Positions 1 to 7,013 of a stretch of DNA of 23,756 bases are shown in pieces. The translations under genes were made by a program, and so were the position numbers. The notes beneath the pieces were generated by a model. It searched no databases and was not told the origin of the DNA. It saw only the letters and a program-made list of their open reading frames with translations. Source of the DNA: Cytophagales bacterium (lineage in GTDB: Bacteria > Bacteroidota > Bacteroidia > Cytophagales > UBA9547); the NCBI GenBank assembly GCA_025360395.1, contig JANYCH010000217.1, forward strand, positions 1-23,756, read 5' to 3'. The stretch's first letter is position 1. Every line of letters starts with the position of its first letter.

Positions 1-424
1 TTTTGAATGATCCAATTCCTTTTATACCATAAAAAAGCTCGTCAGAAACAGGTGCGTAAATAAAACCGATCACAGGTACGTGATTGTCTATCAAGGCAAT
101 ATTGACGGTAAACTGCCCATTTCTTTTTATAAATTCCTTAGTACCGTCTAATGGATCAACTAACCAGAAAATTGGCCAGTTTTTTCTAAATTCATAGGGA
201 ATATCTTTTTCTTCTTCTGATATGATTGGGTATTGGTGAGGCAGATTTTTCAAACCTTCTATGATGATTTCGTTTGCCAGTTTATCAGCCCGGGTCAGTG
301 GTGAATTGTCATCCTTGAATTCTATTCCAAAACTGGAAGGATCGTTATATACTTCCATGATCTTTTTACCTGCATCCAAACAGATAAATTTTAATGCGGT
401 AATAAGGCTGGAATATTGGTCCAT
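1..424 (-). CDS. cysQ: 3'(2'),5'-bisphosphate nucleotidase CysQ, partial (C-terminus beyond the window)
   Basis: Hydrolyses 3'-phosphoadenosine 5'-phosphate (PAP) to AMP, clearing the by-product of PAPS use. The reading frame is open from an ATG at 424 to the left edge, giving 141 visible residues. It belongs to the inositol-monophosphatase-like metal-dependent phosphatases: an N-terminal DDNSPLTRAD segment (about residues 38-47), the IISEE acidic pair (68-71) and the metal-binding WLVDPLDGTKEF motif (88-98, Asp90 and Asp93) are all present. The downstream FTVNIALI stretch is also typical of CysQ. It is divergent from cysC, across about 155 bases, and so sits with the sulfate-activation genes, which supports CysQ over a generic inositol phosphatase. 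The C-terminal half, including the last metal-binding Asp, is outside the window. Confidence 0.93.
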   Translation of the reverse strand, partial: MDQYSSLITALKFICLDAGKKIMEVYNDPSSFGIEFKDDNSPLTRADKLANEIIIEGLKNLPHQYPIISEEEKDIPYEFRKNWPIFWLVDPLDGTKEFIKRNGQFTVNIALIDNHVPVIGFIYAPVSDELFYGIKGIGSFK

Positions 425-499
425 ATTAAAGAGGAATAATTAATTAAAAACCCGTAAAAAACCGTACCTGATCTGAGAACCTATTGATTTGTCAATCTA

Positions 500-531
500 C
501 TCACAACTTACAACCCAAAACTCACAACAGA
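500..531 (+). repeat. Degenerate heptanucleotide tandem repeat upstream of cysC
   Basis: Four adjacent 7-base units, CTCACAA, CTTACAA, CCCAAAA and CTCACAA, occupy 500-527. Read in the rotated register from 504 they become CAACTTA, CAACCCA, AAACTCA and CAACAGA, i.e. CAACNNA. The tract lies about 50 bases upstream of cysC, in the same orientation as that gene. Similar tracts lie before plsC, recX and aspC. The periodicity is seen directly; any function is unknown. Confidence 0.55.
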
Positions 532-557
532 ATAGACCAAACTTAAAATAAAAAGCG

Positions 558-565
558 TATTTTTG
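558..565 (+). promoter_or_regulatory. Bacteroidota -7 promoter element for cysC
   Basis: TATTTTTG matches the Bacteroidota consensus TAnnTTTG exactly and lies 14 bases before the cysC ATG, implying a very short leader. I see no convincing TTTG -33 element at the expected distance, so only the -7 half is supported. Confidence 0.5.
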
Positions 566-579
566 CACCCTTTTTAAGC

Positions 580-1176
580 ATGGCAAATTACATATATCCA
601 ATTCATCACGAAACTCTTTCTAAAAATGACAAGGAGATCTTGTTAAAACAGAAAGGCATTGCGGTTTGGATGATCGGCTTATCAGGATCAGGAAAAAGCA
701 CACTTGCAAAAGCTTTAGAGAAAGTTTTGCATGACAAGGGCCATTTGACCATGCTCCTGGATGGAGATAACCTTAGGGGAGGCATTAACAATAACCTTGG
801 TTTTTCAGAAGAAGATAGGACAGAAAATATCCGGAGAGCAGCTGAAACAGCTAAGCTTTTTGTTCAGTGTGGTATTGTTACCATCTGTTCTTTTATAAGC
901 CCTACGGCGAAAATTCGTGAAATGGCAAAGAATGTCATTGGTGAAGATTGTTTAGAAGTATACATCAATGCCCCATTGTCTGTTTGTGAAGAAAGAGATG
1001 TAAAAGGCCTCTACCAAAAAGCACGAAAAGGGGAAATTAAAAATTTTACCGGGATAGATTCTCCGTTTGAAGCTCCTTCTAAACCGGATTTAGAAATCCA
1101 TACAGATCTAAATTCTAAAGAAGAATGTTTAGAAATGCTTGTAAAGTTTGTCTTACAAAGGATTGAAAAAGTATAA
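580..1176 (+). CDS. cysC: Adenylyl-sulfate kinase (APS kinase)
   Basis: Phosphorylates the 3'-OH of adenosine 5'-phosphosulfate with ATP to give PAPS. The 198-residue protein is a stand-alone APS kinase of normal length. Visible motifs are the P-loop GLSGSGKST (residues 33-41), LDGDNLRGGIN in the APS-binding region (60-70), SFISP (104-108) and the lid region KGLYQKARKGEIKNFTGID followed by SPFEAP (142-166). The first gene of a plus-strand run cysC-cysD-(small ORF)-cysN, it has its own -7 promoter element 14 bases upstream. CysC is not fused to CysN here, unlike the CysNC fusions of many other bacteria. The start is the ATG just after the promoter element, and the N-terminal IHHETLSKNDKE lead-in is typical. 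Confidence 0.96.
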   Translation: MANYIYPIHHETLSKNDKEILLKQKGIAVWMIGLSGSGKSTLAKALEKVLHDKGHLTMLLDGDNLRGGINNNLGFSEEDRTENIRRAAETAKLFVQCGIVTICSFISPTAKIREMAKNVIGEDCLEVYINAPLSVCEERDVKGLYQKARKGEIKNFTGIDSPFEAPSKPDLEIHTDLNSKEECLEMLVKFVLQRIEKV

Positions 1177-1254
1177 GAGTCTTCTGCTGAATATATAAAT
1201 TGCAATTCTGAATTTAAAAACCCATAACACGGTTCTATTTATTTAAAAAAATCC

Positions 1255-2169
1255 ATGGTTTCTGAATCAAAACATAACCTTACCCACCTTGACCAGCTTG
1301 AATCTGAAGCGATCTTCATCATGCGCGAGGTGGCAGCCCAGTTTGAAAAACCTGTATTGCTTTTTTCAGGTGGGAAGGATTCTATTTGTCTGGTGAAATT
1401 AGCGCAAAAAGCATTCTGGCCCGCTAAAATTCCTTTTCCATTGATGCATATAGACACCGGACATAATTTTCCGGAAGCAATAGAATACAGGGATTGGCTG
1501 GTAAAGGAAGTTGGTGCCAACCTGATCGTAAGATATGTACAGGATTCAATTGACAAAGGAACTGCAACAGAAGAAAAAGGCCCTAATCCAAGTAGAAATA
1601 CATTACAAACAGTCACTTTACTCGAATCCATAGAAGAGTTTAAGTTCGATGCATGCTTTGGGGGAGCGAGGCGTGATGAAGAAAAAGCCCGTGCTAAGGA
1701 AAGGTTTTTCTCACACAGAGATGAATTCGGACAGTGGGATCCGAAAAATCAAAGACCAGAACTTTGGAATTTATTCAACGGAAAAAAACAAAAGGGTGAA
1801 AACTTCAGGGTATTTCCTATCAGTAACTGGACAGAAATGGACGTTTGGCAATACATTTACAAAGAGAATATACCACTTCCAACCATCTATTTTACTCACA
1901 GACGCGATGTAGTTTTTCGTGATAACATGTGGCTGGCCAATTCGCCCCACATCACTTTGATGAAAGGGGAAGAAATTCAAAATAAAATAGTTCGCTTCAG
2001 AACAGTGGGTGATATGACATGTACGGGCGCAGTAGAATCTACAGCCTCTACTTTAGAAGATATTATACAGGAAGTAGCTTCAGCCAGGGTTACAGAGAGA
2101 GGTAGCAGAGCAGACGACAGACGTTCAGAAGCTGCTATGGAAGACAGAAAAAAACAAGGGTATTTTTAA
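1255..2169 (+). CDS. cysD: Sulfate adenylyltransferase subunit 2 (ATP sulfurylase small subunit)
   Basis: With CysN it makes APS from sulfate and ATP. At 304 residues it has the usual CysD length. The PP-loop LFSGGKDS lies at residues 36-43, followed by the conserved MHIDTGHNFPE segment, the GGARRDEEKARAKERFFSHR stretch, the NWTEMDVWQYI motif and the VGDMTCTGAVES segment. The basic C-terminus ending in KKQGYF is a family hallmark. The gap from cysC is about 78 bases, with no recognisable promoter or terminator, so co-transcription with cysC is likely. Only a small coiled-coil gene separates it from cysN. Confidence 0.97.
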   Translation: MVSESKHNLTHLDQLESEAIFIMREVAAQFEKPVLLFSGGKDSICLVKLAQKAFWPAKIPFPLMHIDTGHNFPEAIEYRDWLVKEVGANLIVRYVQDSIDKGTATEEKGPNPSRNTLQTVTLLESIEEFKFDACFGGARRDEEKARAKERFFSHRDEFGQWDPKNQRPELWNLFNGKKQKGENFRVFPISNWTEMDVWQYIYKENIPLPTIYFTHRRDVVFRDNMWLANSPHITLMKGEEIQNKIVRFRTVGDMTCTGAVESTASTLEDIIQEVASARVTERGSRADDRRSEAAMEDRKKQGYF

Positions 2170-2186
2170 CATTAAAAGTTAAATCT

Positions 2187-2423
2187 ATGGATCAAACTAA
2201 TAAACTTGTTGAGATAATGGCAGAAATGCTTCATGAACAACGTGAAATGTTGAGCGAGCAGCGTGAAACCAATAGACGTCTTGAAAAACTTGAGACTCAA
2301 ATGATAATGAATAATGCTGCCATAGGCGAACTGCGGATCAGTGTTATGCGATTGGCTGATGAAATTGTTATTATTCATGATCATGAACGCAGAATAGTTG
2401 AATTAGAAAAGAAAGTGGCATAA
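2187..2423 (+). CDS. Small coiled-coil protein of unknown function, inserted between cysD and cysN
   Basis: I do not recognise this 78-residue protein. It is strongly helical and charged, rich in Glu, Arg, Met and Leu, with no signal peptide or membrane segment. Residues about 5-40 carry two similar motifs, MLHEQRE and MLSEQRE, followed by an NRRLEKLE segment with heptad spacing, and the end ELEKKVA could continue a second coiled coil. It starts 17 bases after the cysD stop and ends 34 bases before cysN, on the same strand, so it is probably translated from the same mRNA. That position and the clean helical composition favour a real gene. It could be a dimerising or scaffold protein, or the partner of some larger protein. 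No role in sulfate activation can be claimed from sequence alone. Confidence 0.65.
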   Translation: MDQTNKLVEIMAEMLHEQREMLSEQRETNRRLEKLETQMIMNNAAIGELRISVMRLADEIVIIHDHERRIVELEKKVA

Positions 2424-2457
2424 AACACAATAAAAATATCACTGCAGAATTTGTAAC

Positions 2458-3750
2458 ATGGAAATCCAGGAAAAAGAACAACCAATTGACAATGCAGCTT
2501 ATCTAAACATGGATTTGCTCCGTTTTACTACAGCTGGAAGTGTAGATGATGGCAAAAGCACATTGATAGGTCGTTTACTTTACGATACCAAATCCATCTT
2601 CGAAGACCAGATGGAAGCTATTGAAGAAGCCAGTACTAAAAAAGGCAAAGGTTATGTGGACCTGTCTCTCTTAACAGATGGCCTTCGTGCTGAACGTGAA
2701 CAAGGTATTACCATTGATGTTGCTTACAGATATTTTGCAACGCCAAAACGGAAATTTATCATTGCAGATACCCCCGGCCATATTCAGTATACCAGAAATA
2801 TGGTTACCGGAGCTTCAACTGCAAACCTGGCTATCATTTTGGTGGATGCAAGACATGGTGTGATTGAGCAAACCTGCAGGCATTCTTTCATTGCCTCGTT
2901 GCTGCAAATCAAACACCTTGTTGTTTGTGTTAATAAAATGGACCTTGTAAGTTTTTCAGAAGAGGTTTTTCAGAAGATCAAGACTGATTTTGAAAATTTT
3001 TCAGCAACCTTAAATATACCTGACATTCAATATATTCCCATTAGTGCACTTTTGGGTGACAATGTGGTGGAGCATTCAGCAAATACTCCCTGGTACAAAG
3101 GAGCGTCTTTATTGTATACGCTTGAAAACGTACATATTGCCAATGACCGCAACCATGAAGATGCGCGATTCCCAGTTCAATATGTAATCCGCCCTCAAAC
3201 TGAAGACTTTCACGATTACAGAGGCTATGCTGGTACAGTAGAAAGCGGAATTTTTAAGCCAGGCGATGATATTGTTGCTTTGCCTTCTGGCTTCAAATCA
3301 AAAATTAAAACCATTGATTTCAATGGCAAGCACCTTGACATTGTTCATCCTCCAAAGTCTGTCACTTTTACCATTGAAGATAATATTGACATAAGTCGCG
3401 GCGACATGATTGTGAAAGAAAACAATCAGCCTCAGGTGAGCCAGGATGTAGAATTGATGGTTTGCTGGTTGAGCGACAAAAAGCTTACATTAAATGGGAA
3501 ATATGCCATAAAACATACTACCAGAGAAGCACGTTGTGTGATAAAGGAAATTAAGTACAAGGTGAATATCAATACTCTGGAAGAAATTAAGGATAATTTT
3601 GAAATCGGACTCAACGATATCGCAAGAATTGTAATCAGAACCACCACACCATTATTTTTCGATAGTTATTCTAAAAATCGTGCGACTGGTAGTTTAATCA
3701 TAGTGGATGAAGGGACAAATGTAACAGTAGGAGCAGGAATGATTATTTAA
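2458..3750 (+). CDS. cysN: Sulfate adenylyltransferase subunit 1 (GTPase subunit)
   Basis: The GTPase half of ATP sulfurylase; GTP hydrolysis drives APS synthesis by CysD. The 430-residue protein shows the EF-Tu-like G-domain motifs: G1 GSVDDGKST (27-35), a G2 region with EREQGITIDVAYRYF (about 79-93), G3 DTPGH (104-108) and G4 NKMD (159-162). Beta-barrel domains follow, including the FPVQYVIRP segment. It ends soon after the second barrel, so there is no C-terminal APS kinase domain, consistent with a separate cysC at the head of the cluster. It is the last gene of the sulfate-activation run. The next gene, coxIII, is unrelated and lies 44 bases away behind a hairpin. Confidence 0.96.
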   Translation: MEIQEKEQPIDNAAYLNMDLLRFTTAGSVDDGKSTLIGRLLYDTKSIFEDQMEAIEEASTKKGKGYVDLSLLTDGLRAEREQGITIDVAYRYFATPKRKFIIADTPGHIQYTRNMVTGASTANLAIILVDARHGVIEQTCRHSFIASLLQIKHLVVCVNKMDLVSFSEEVFQKIKTDFENFSATLNIPDIQYIPISALLGDNVVEHSANTPWYKGASLLYTLENVHIANDRNHEDARFPVQYVIRPQTEDFHDYRGYAGTVESGIFKPGDDIVALPSGFKSKIKTIDFNGKHLDIVHPPKSVTFTIEDNIDISRGDMIVKENNQPQVSQDVELMVCWLSDKKLTLNGKYAIKHTTREARCVIKEIKYKVNINTLEEIKDNFEIGLNDIARIVIRTTTPLFFDSYSKNRATGSLIIVDEGTNVTVGAGMII

Positions 3751-3768
3751 AACATTCCCTCCTCAGGA

Positions 3769-3787
3769 TGGTTTTACAGTAAAACCA
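3769..3787 (+). promoter_or_regulatory. Inverted repeat (8-bp stem, 3-base loop) just before coxIII
   Basis: TGGTTTTA and its exact complement TAAAACCA flank a CAG loop. The right arm ends seven bases before the coxIII ATG. No T-run follows, so it is not a typical terminator. It may hide or shape the translation start of coxIII, or be an operator; this is inference. Confidence 0.4.
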
Positions 3788-3794
3788 AGACGCC

Positions 3795-4418
3795 ATGGCC
3801 AAAAGCAATATTAAAAGGAAATCTTCTGGCTTTATCAATAAGGTTGTAAAACAACATCCTTATAAGACGTTTTTGCATTTTACCTTATTGGGAATAGCCC
3901 TGTTATTTTTATTCTGTATTGTCGCTTTTCAGATTACCAAAACACCTGATTTTGTTCTTCCGCAGTTCAAATTCCCCAAGGCATTTGTAGTAAGCACCTT
4001 TATTTTGATGCTCAGCAGTATTACATTGAGCAATATCACATACTTATATGACAACGATAAGATCACATCCATAAAGGATAACTTATTGATTACGTTAATT
4101 TTAGGTGTGTCTTTTATGATTTCTCAATTTGTTGGCTGGAAGGAACTGACCGGAAATGGGATAAACCTTCAGGGTTATGTGTCAGGTTCTTATTTGTATG
4201 TGATTTCCGGGCTTCATGTGCTCCATTTATTTGGAGGAATTATATTTGTTTATGTGGAGATTATCAGGGTTTGGCAAAAATCCAAAGATCCTGTGAAATC
4301 ACTTATTTATTTTACAGATCCTTATCAGAAATTGAAACTTGAATTGATTAGAACCTATTGGAATTTTATGGATATACTTTGGGTGGGAATCTTTTTTTAC
4401 TTCCTGTTCTCTTTTTGA
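3795..4418 (+). CDS. Heme-copper oxidase (cytochrome c oxidase) subunit III family protein
   Basis: A 207-residue membrane protein with five likely transmembrane helices (about 25-47, 62-84, 97-116, 130-157 and 186-207). The SGLHVLHLFGG segment in the fourth helix and the final YWNFMDILWVGIFFYF helix correspond to the conserved GxHxxHxxxG and YWHFVD-type motifs of oxidase subunit III, which supports the assembly and stability of subunit I in the inner membrane. Five helices rather than seven is common for bacterial quinol- and cbb3-unlike subunits. No subunit I, II or IV gene lies nearby; the neighbours are cysN and plsC. It may be a second, orphan copy or a distant part of a split oxidase locus. 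The start is the ATG after the hairpin. Confidence 0.82.
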   Translation: MAKSNIKRKSSGFINKVVKQHPYKTFLHFTLLGIALLFLFCIVAFQITKTPDFVLPQFKFPKAFVVSTFILMLSSITLSNITYLYDNDKITSIKDNLLITLILGVSFMISQFVGWKELTGNGINLQGYVSGSYLYVISGLHVLHLFGGIIFVYVEIIRVWQKSKDPVKSLIYFTDPYQKLKLELIRTYWNFMDILWVGIFFYFLFSF

Positions 4419-4433
4419 TTTCCGGGATATTAA

Positions 4434-4468
4434 ATTGTAAATAGTAATTCGAAAAATCCTACATCCTA
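4434..4468 (+). repeat. Degenerate heptanucleotide tandem repeat abutting the plsC start
   Basis: Five 7-base units, ATTGTAA, ATAGTAA, TTCGAAA, AATCCTA and CATCCTA, run directly into the plsC ATG at 4470. The first two units differ at one position, as do the last two. It is weaker than the other tracts but in the same period and orientation. Confidence 0.4.
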
Positions 4469-4469
4469 A

Positions 4470-5213
4470 ATGTTCATCCGCTTAATCAGAAGAATCTACA
4501 CCATCTGGTGCTTTGCCTGGTTTTTCATTATTTTTATATTGCTATGGCCTTTTTTCTGGATCTTCCTTCAAAAAGAAAGCTGGTACTGGCTGGCAAACTG
4601 GTGCAACCGGATCTGGACCCTGATAGTTTATACCTTGTCCGGATTGCCTTTAATTATGGAATATAGGTTCACCAAGAAAAAGGGAGACATCTTTATTTAT
4701 TGCCCAAACCATACTTCCTTCATCGATATACCTGTAATGTTATGGGGGGTCAAAGAAGAGTTTGCATTTATGGGAAAAAGCTCACTTGGTAAAATACCAC
4801 TTATTGGATACATGTACGGCAAACTTAATGTACTGGTAGACAGAAAAAATCTAAAAAGCAGGGCAAATGCCTATAATCAGGCTTTGATGGAAATTGACAA
4901 AGGAAAGTCGCTCGTTATTTTTTCTGAAGGTACGATTTCTCCAACTGCACCCTATCCTGGTATCTTTAAGGACGGAGCATTTAGAATTGCGATTGAAAAA
5001 CAAATTCCGATCGTTCCGGTCACTATTCCTTACAATTGGCTAATTTTGCCGGATGATGGAAAATGGCTTGGGAAACCTAATAAGGCCATGGCAATATTTC
5101 ACGAACCCATTCCTACTAAAGGGCTTACCTTAAGTGATGTAAAATGGCTTATGGAAAAAACCCATCAAATAATATCAGACGAAGTTTTTAAAAAAAAATC
5201 CTCATGTCAATAG
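4470..5213 (+). CDS. plsC: 1-acyl-sn-glycerol-3-phosphate acyltransferase (PlsC family)
   Basis: Adds the second acyl chain to lysophosphatidic acid to make phosphatidic acid at the inner membrane. The 247-residue protein has a hydrophobic N-terminus (about 11-34), then the catalytic HX4D box in NHTSFID (His81, Asp86), the VDRKN segment (123-127), the glycerol-phosphate-binding FSEGT motif (151-155) and the IPIVPV motif (179-184). This is the full PlsC motif order at normal length. Its last ten bases overlap the start of gatC, implying translational coupling. A run of nine A residues (5190-5198) lies in its final codons. Other lysophospholipid or ornithine-lipid acyltransferases share this fold, so the exact acceptor is not certain. 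Confidence 0.9.
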   Translation: MFIRLIRRIYTIWCFAWFFIIFILLWPFFWIFLQKESWYWLANWCNRIWTLIVYTLSGLPLIMEYRFTKKKGDIFIYCPNHTSFIDIPVMLWGVKEEFAFMGKSSLGKIPLIGYMYGKLNVLVDRKNLKSRANAYNQALMEIDKGKSLVIFSEGTISPTAPYPGIFKDGAFRIAIEKQIPIVPVTIPYNWLILPDDGKWLGKPNKAMAIFHEPIPTKGLTLSDVKWLMEKTHQIISDEVFKKKSSCQ

Positions 5214-5491
5214 ATAAAGAAACCATTCAAAAAATTGCTCACTTAGCCAGGTTAGAGTTTAATGAGGAAAAGGAAGCAGAAATGGTAAAAAGCATGAACC
5301 GGATCCTGGACTGGATGGAAGTACTTAACAAAGTGGATACTGAAAATGTAAAGCCACTCACACACATGAGCGCAGAGGTAAATGTTTTGAGGGTAGACGA
5401 GATCAGACCAGGCCTATCTCATCAGGAGGCCTTATTAAATGCTCCTAAAAAAGATTCTGATTATTTCAGAGTTCCCAAGGTATTGGAATAA
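5204..5491 (+). CDS. gatC: Asp-tRNA(Asn)/Glu-tRNA(Gln) amidotransferase subunit C
   Basis: The small subunit of the GatCAB transamidase that converts mischarged Glu-tRNA(Gln) or Asp-tRNA(Asn). At 95 residues it matches the family, with the IAHLARLEFNEE opening at about residues 11-22, a helical middle section, VKPLTHM (about 49-55) and a C-terminal ending in DYFRVPKVLE that matches the characteristic FxVPKVLE tail. Its ATG lies inside plsC (overlap of 10 bases). gatA and gatB are not in the window, which is common because gatC is often detached. Confidence 0.95.
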   Translation: MSIDKETIQKIAHLARLEFNEEKEAEMVKSMNRILDWMEVLNKVDTENVKPLTHMSAEVNVLRVDEIRPGLSHQEALLNAPKKDSDYFRVPKVLE

Positions 5492-5492
5492 C

Positions 5493-5516
5493 CGTCAACC
5501 GACTACTGTCAACGGA
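5493..5516 (+). repeat. Degenerate heptanucleotide tandem repeat abutting the recX start
   Basis: Three 7-base units, CGTCAAC, CGACTAC and TGTCAAC, fill the short gap between gatC and recX. Read from 5496 they are CAACCGA, CTACTGT and CAACGGA, close to the CAACNNA pattern seen upstream of cysC. The last unit ends one base before the recX ATG. Confidence 0.5.
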
Positions 5517-5517
5517 T

Positions 5518-5985
5518 ATGGAAGCTCACCTCAAAGGGGTGTATCTCAAGGCAGCAAGCTATTGTGCCTACCAGGAACGGACGCATGAAGAGGTCCGCAA
5601 AAAATTAAAAGCGCTGTATGTTGAAGACGATGATTGTGAAGTTATAATTTCACAACTCATAGTTGATAATTACCTGAACGAACAGCGGTATGCTGAAACC
5701 TTTGCAGGAGGAAAATTCAGGATAAAGAAATGGGGCAAAAGGAAAATACTTTTTGAATTAAAAAAAAAGCATCTCAGCGAATATACGTTAAGAACTGCTT
5801 TTAAGGACATCAAAGAGGATGATTACCAGGCAACATTAACTAAACTTGCCCGCACGAAGCTGGAGAGCTTGTTCAAATCCGAATCAAATAGGTTGCTTGT
5901 AAAAAAGAAGCTCGTAACCTATCTTTTACAGAAGGGTTACGAGCAGGAAATTATCTGGAAAGAGGTAACTAAACTTTTACCTTAG
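5518..5985 (+). CDS. recX: RecX family regulator of RecA
   Basis: RecX proteins bind RecA filaments and limit their extension and ATPase activity. The 155-residue protein shows the three-helix repeat pattern of the family: an opening AASYCAYQERTHEEVRKKL (about 12-30), then LIVDNYLNEQRYAETFAGGKFR (47-68), which matches the FxDxRfAxxfvrsk block, and KWGKRKILFELKKK (71-84). The length is usual for Bacteroidota. It is stand-alone here; recA is not nearby. Its stop codon overlaps the stop of the convergent PfkB kinase gene by four bases, so no terminator separates the two. Confidence 0.9.
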   Translation: MEAHLKGVYLKAASYCAYQERTHEEVRKKLKALYVEDDDCEVIISQLIVDNYLNEQRYAETFAGGKFRIKKWGKRKILFELKKKHLSEYTLRTAFKDIKEDDYQATLTKLARTKLESLFKSESNRLLVKKKLVTYLLQKGYEQEIIWKEVTKLLP

Positions 5986-6902
5986 ATATTAACTTCAAAC
6001 TGCACAAGGTCTACAAAATCCTGAACCCTTTCATCCAGCTCTTTTTCAGATAAATTCATAATCCTTTCTGTTCCGAATTTCTCTACACAGAAAGAGGCCA
6101 TGGCTGAGCCATAGATAATGGCTCTTTTCATATTTTGGAAGCTTATATCCCCTGTTTTAGCAATGTAGCCAATAAACCCTCCAGCGAATGTATCACCTGC
6201 GCCTGTTGGATCAAAAACTTCTTCCAAAGGAAGTGCCGGAGCGAAAAAGACCTGTTTTTGGTTAAATAACAAAGCTCCGTGCTCACCTTTTTTGATAATA
6301 AGTATTTTTGGACCCATAGCCATGATCTTTTTTGCTGCTTTTACCAAAGAATATTCTTTAGAAAGTAACCTGGCCTCTTCATCATTGATCGACAAAACAT
6401 CAACCATAGAAATGGTTTTCATTAAGTCATCCCAAGCGATGTCCATCCAGAAATTCATTGTGTCCATCACAATAAGTTTAGGACGTTTCTTCATTCTCTC
6501 AATCACAGTTCTTTGAACAGAGGGCGCCAGGTTGCCCAGCATCAAATAGTCACAATTCTGATAAGATTCCGGAATTATCGGGTCAAATGAGCCCAGCACA
6601 TTTAGTTCAGTAATCAAAGTATCCCTTGAATTCATATCATTATGATATTTTCCAGACCAAAAAAATGATTTTTCATTTTCTTTGATTTGTAAACCTTCCG
6701 TATTCACACCATGCTTTTGCAGCATCTCAATATCTGTCTTAGGAAAATCTCCACCAACTACAGCCACTAAATTTACTTTTTTATTAAAGTATGAAGATGA
6801 AAGTGAAATATAAGTAGCAGCACCACCTATAATTTTATCTGTTTTGCCAAAAGGCGTTTCAATGGCATCAAAAGCGACAGAACCAACTACTAATAAACTC
6901 AT
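5982..6902 (-). CDS. PfkB (ribokinase) family sugar or nucleoside kinase
   Basis: ATP-dependent kinase of the ribokinase superfamily, 306 residues. Visible features are the N-terminal strand LLVVGSVAFDAIETP (3-17), a glycine pair GGAAT (26-30) and the PfkB signature 2 DPTGAGDTFAGG (231-242), whose Asp237 is the catalytic base. The substrate cannot be read; this Bacteroidota subgroup is usually annotated as sugar kinase or adenosine kinase-like. I chose the ATG at 6902. A longer reading would begin at a TTG at 6923, but that TTG is the end of a TAAGTTTG promoter-like element, and the SLLVVGS strand normally begins near the N-terminus. It is convergent with recX, with a four-base stop overlap, and divergent from the M43 protease gene. 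Confidence 0.88.
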   Translation of the reverse strand: MSLLVVGSVAFDAIETPFGKTDKIIGGAATYISLSSSYFNKKVNLVAVVGGDFPKTDIEMLQKHGVNTEGLQIKENEKSFFWSGKYHNDMNSRDTLITELNVLGSFDPIIPESYQNCDYLMLGNLAPSVQRTVIERMKKRPKLIVMDTMNFWMDIAWDDLMKTISMVDVLSINDEEARLLSKEYSLVKAAKKIMAMGPKILIIKKGEHGALLFNQKQVFFAPALPLEEVFDPTGAGDTFAGGFIGYIAKTGDISFQNMKRAIIYGSAMASFCVEKFGTERIMNLSEKELDERVQDFVDLVQFEVNI

Positions 6903-6920
6903 TTCATAAATTTTAGGGTT

Positions 6921-6928
6921 CAAACTTA
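6921..6928 (-). promoter_or_regulatory. Candidate -7 promoter element for the PfkB kinase gene
   Basis: On the minus strand the bases read TAAGTTTG, an exact TAnnTTTG match, 18 bases before the chosen ATG at 6902. No -33 partner is obvious. Such 8-mers occur by chance in AT-rich DNA, so support is modest. Confidence 0.35.
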
Positions 6929-7013
6929 CTTAAATCATTTAAATTATATTCACTTCTAAACAATTTCAGTTCTATTTGCTAAGTTTAATATTACATTTTA
7001 ACAATGTCAAAGA

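Noticed and set aside
1239..1631. A 130-residue open frame antisense to cysD
   Set aside because: It lies wholly opposite a strongly conserved enzyme gene, has no recognisable domain and reads as a composition shadow.
1649..1912. An 87-residue plus-strand frame within cysD
   Set aside because: It overlaps cysD in another frame with no conserved features. The cysD frame carries all the family motifs here.
3769..3787. Terminator after cysN
   Set aside because: The stem is only eight pairs, with no T-run following in the plus direction.
5185..5213. Programmed frameshift at the nine-A run in the plsC/gatC overlap
   Set aside because: Both genes are complete with normal ends and starts. The run lies in the last codons of plsC, so simple overlap and translational coupling explain it.
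6903..6923. A longer TTG start for the PfkB kinase
   Set aside because: The TTG is part of a TAAGTTTG promoter-like element, and the seven extra residues precede the strand that normally opens the fold.
6924..7013. A promoter for the M43 protease gene
   Set aside because: Only TAAGTTTA-like imperfect matches are present, with no -33 element at the right distance, so I do not call one.
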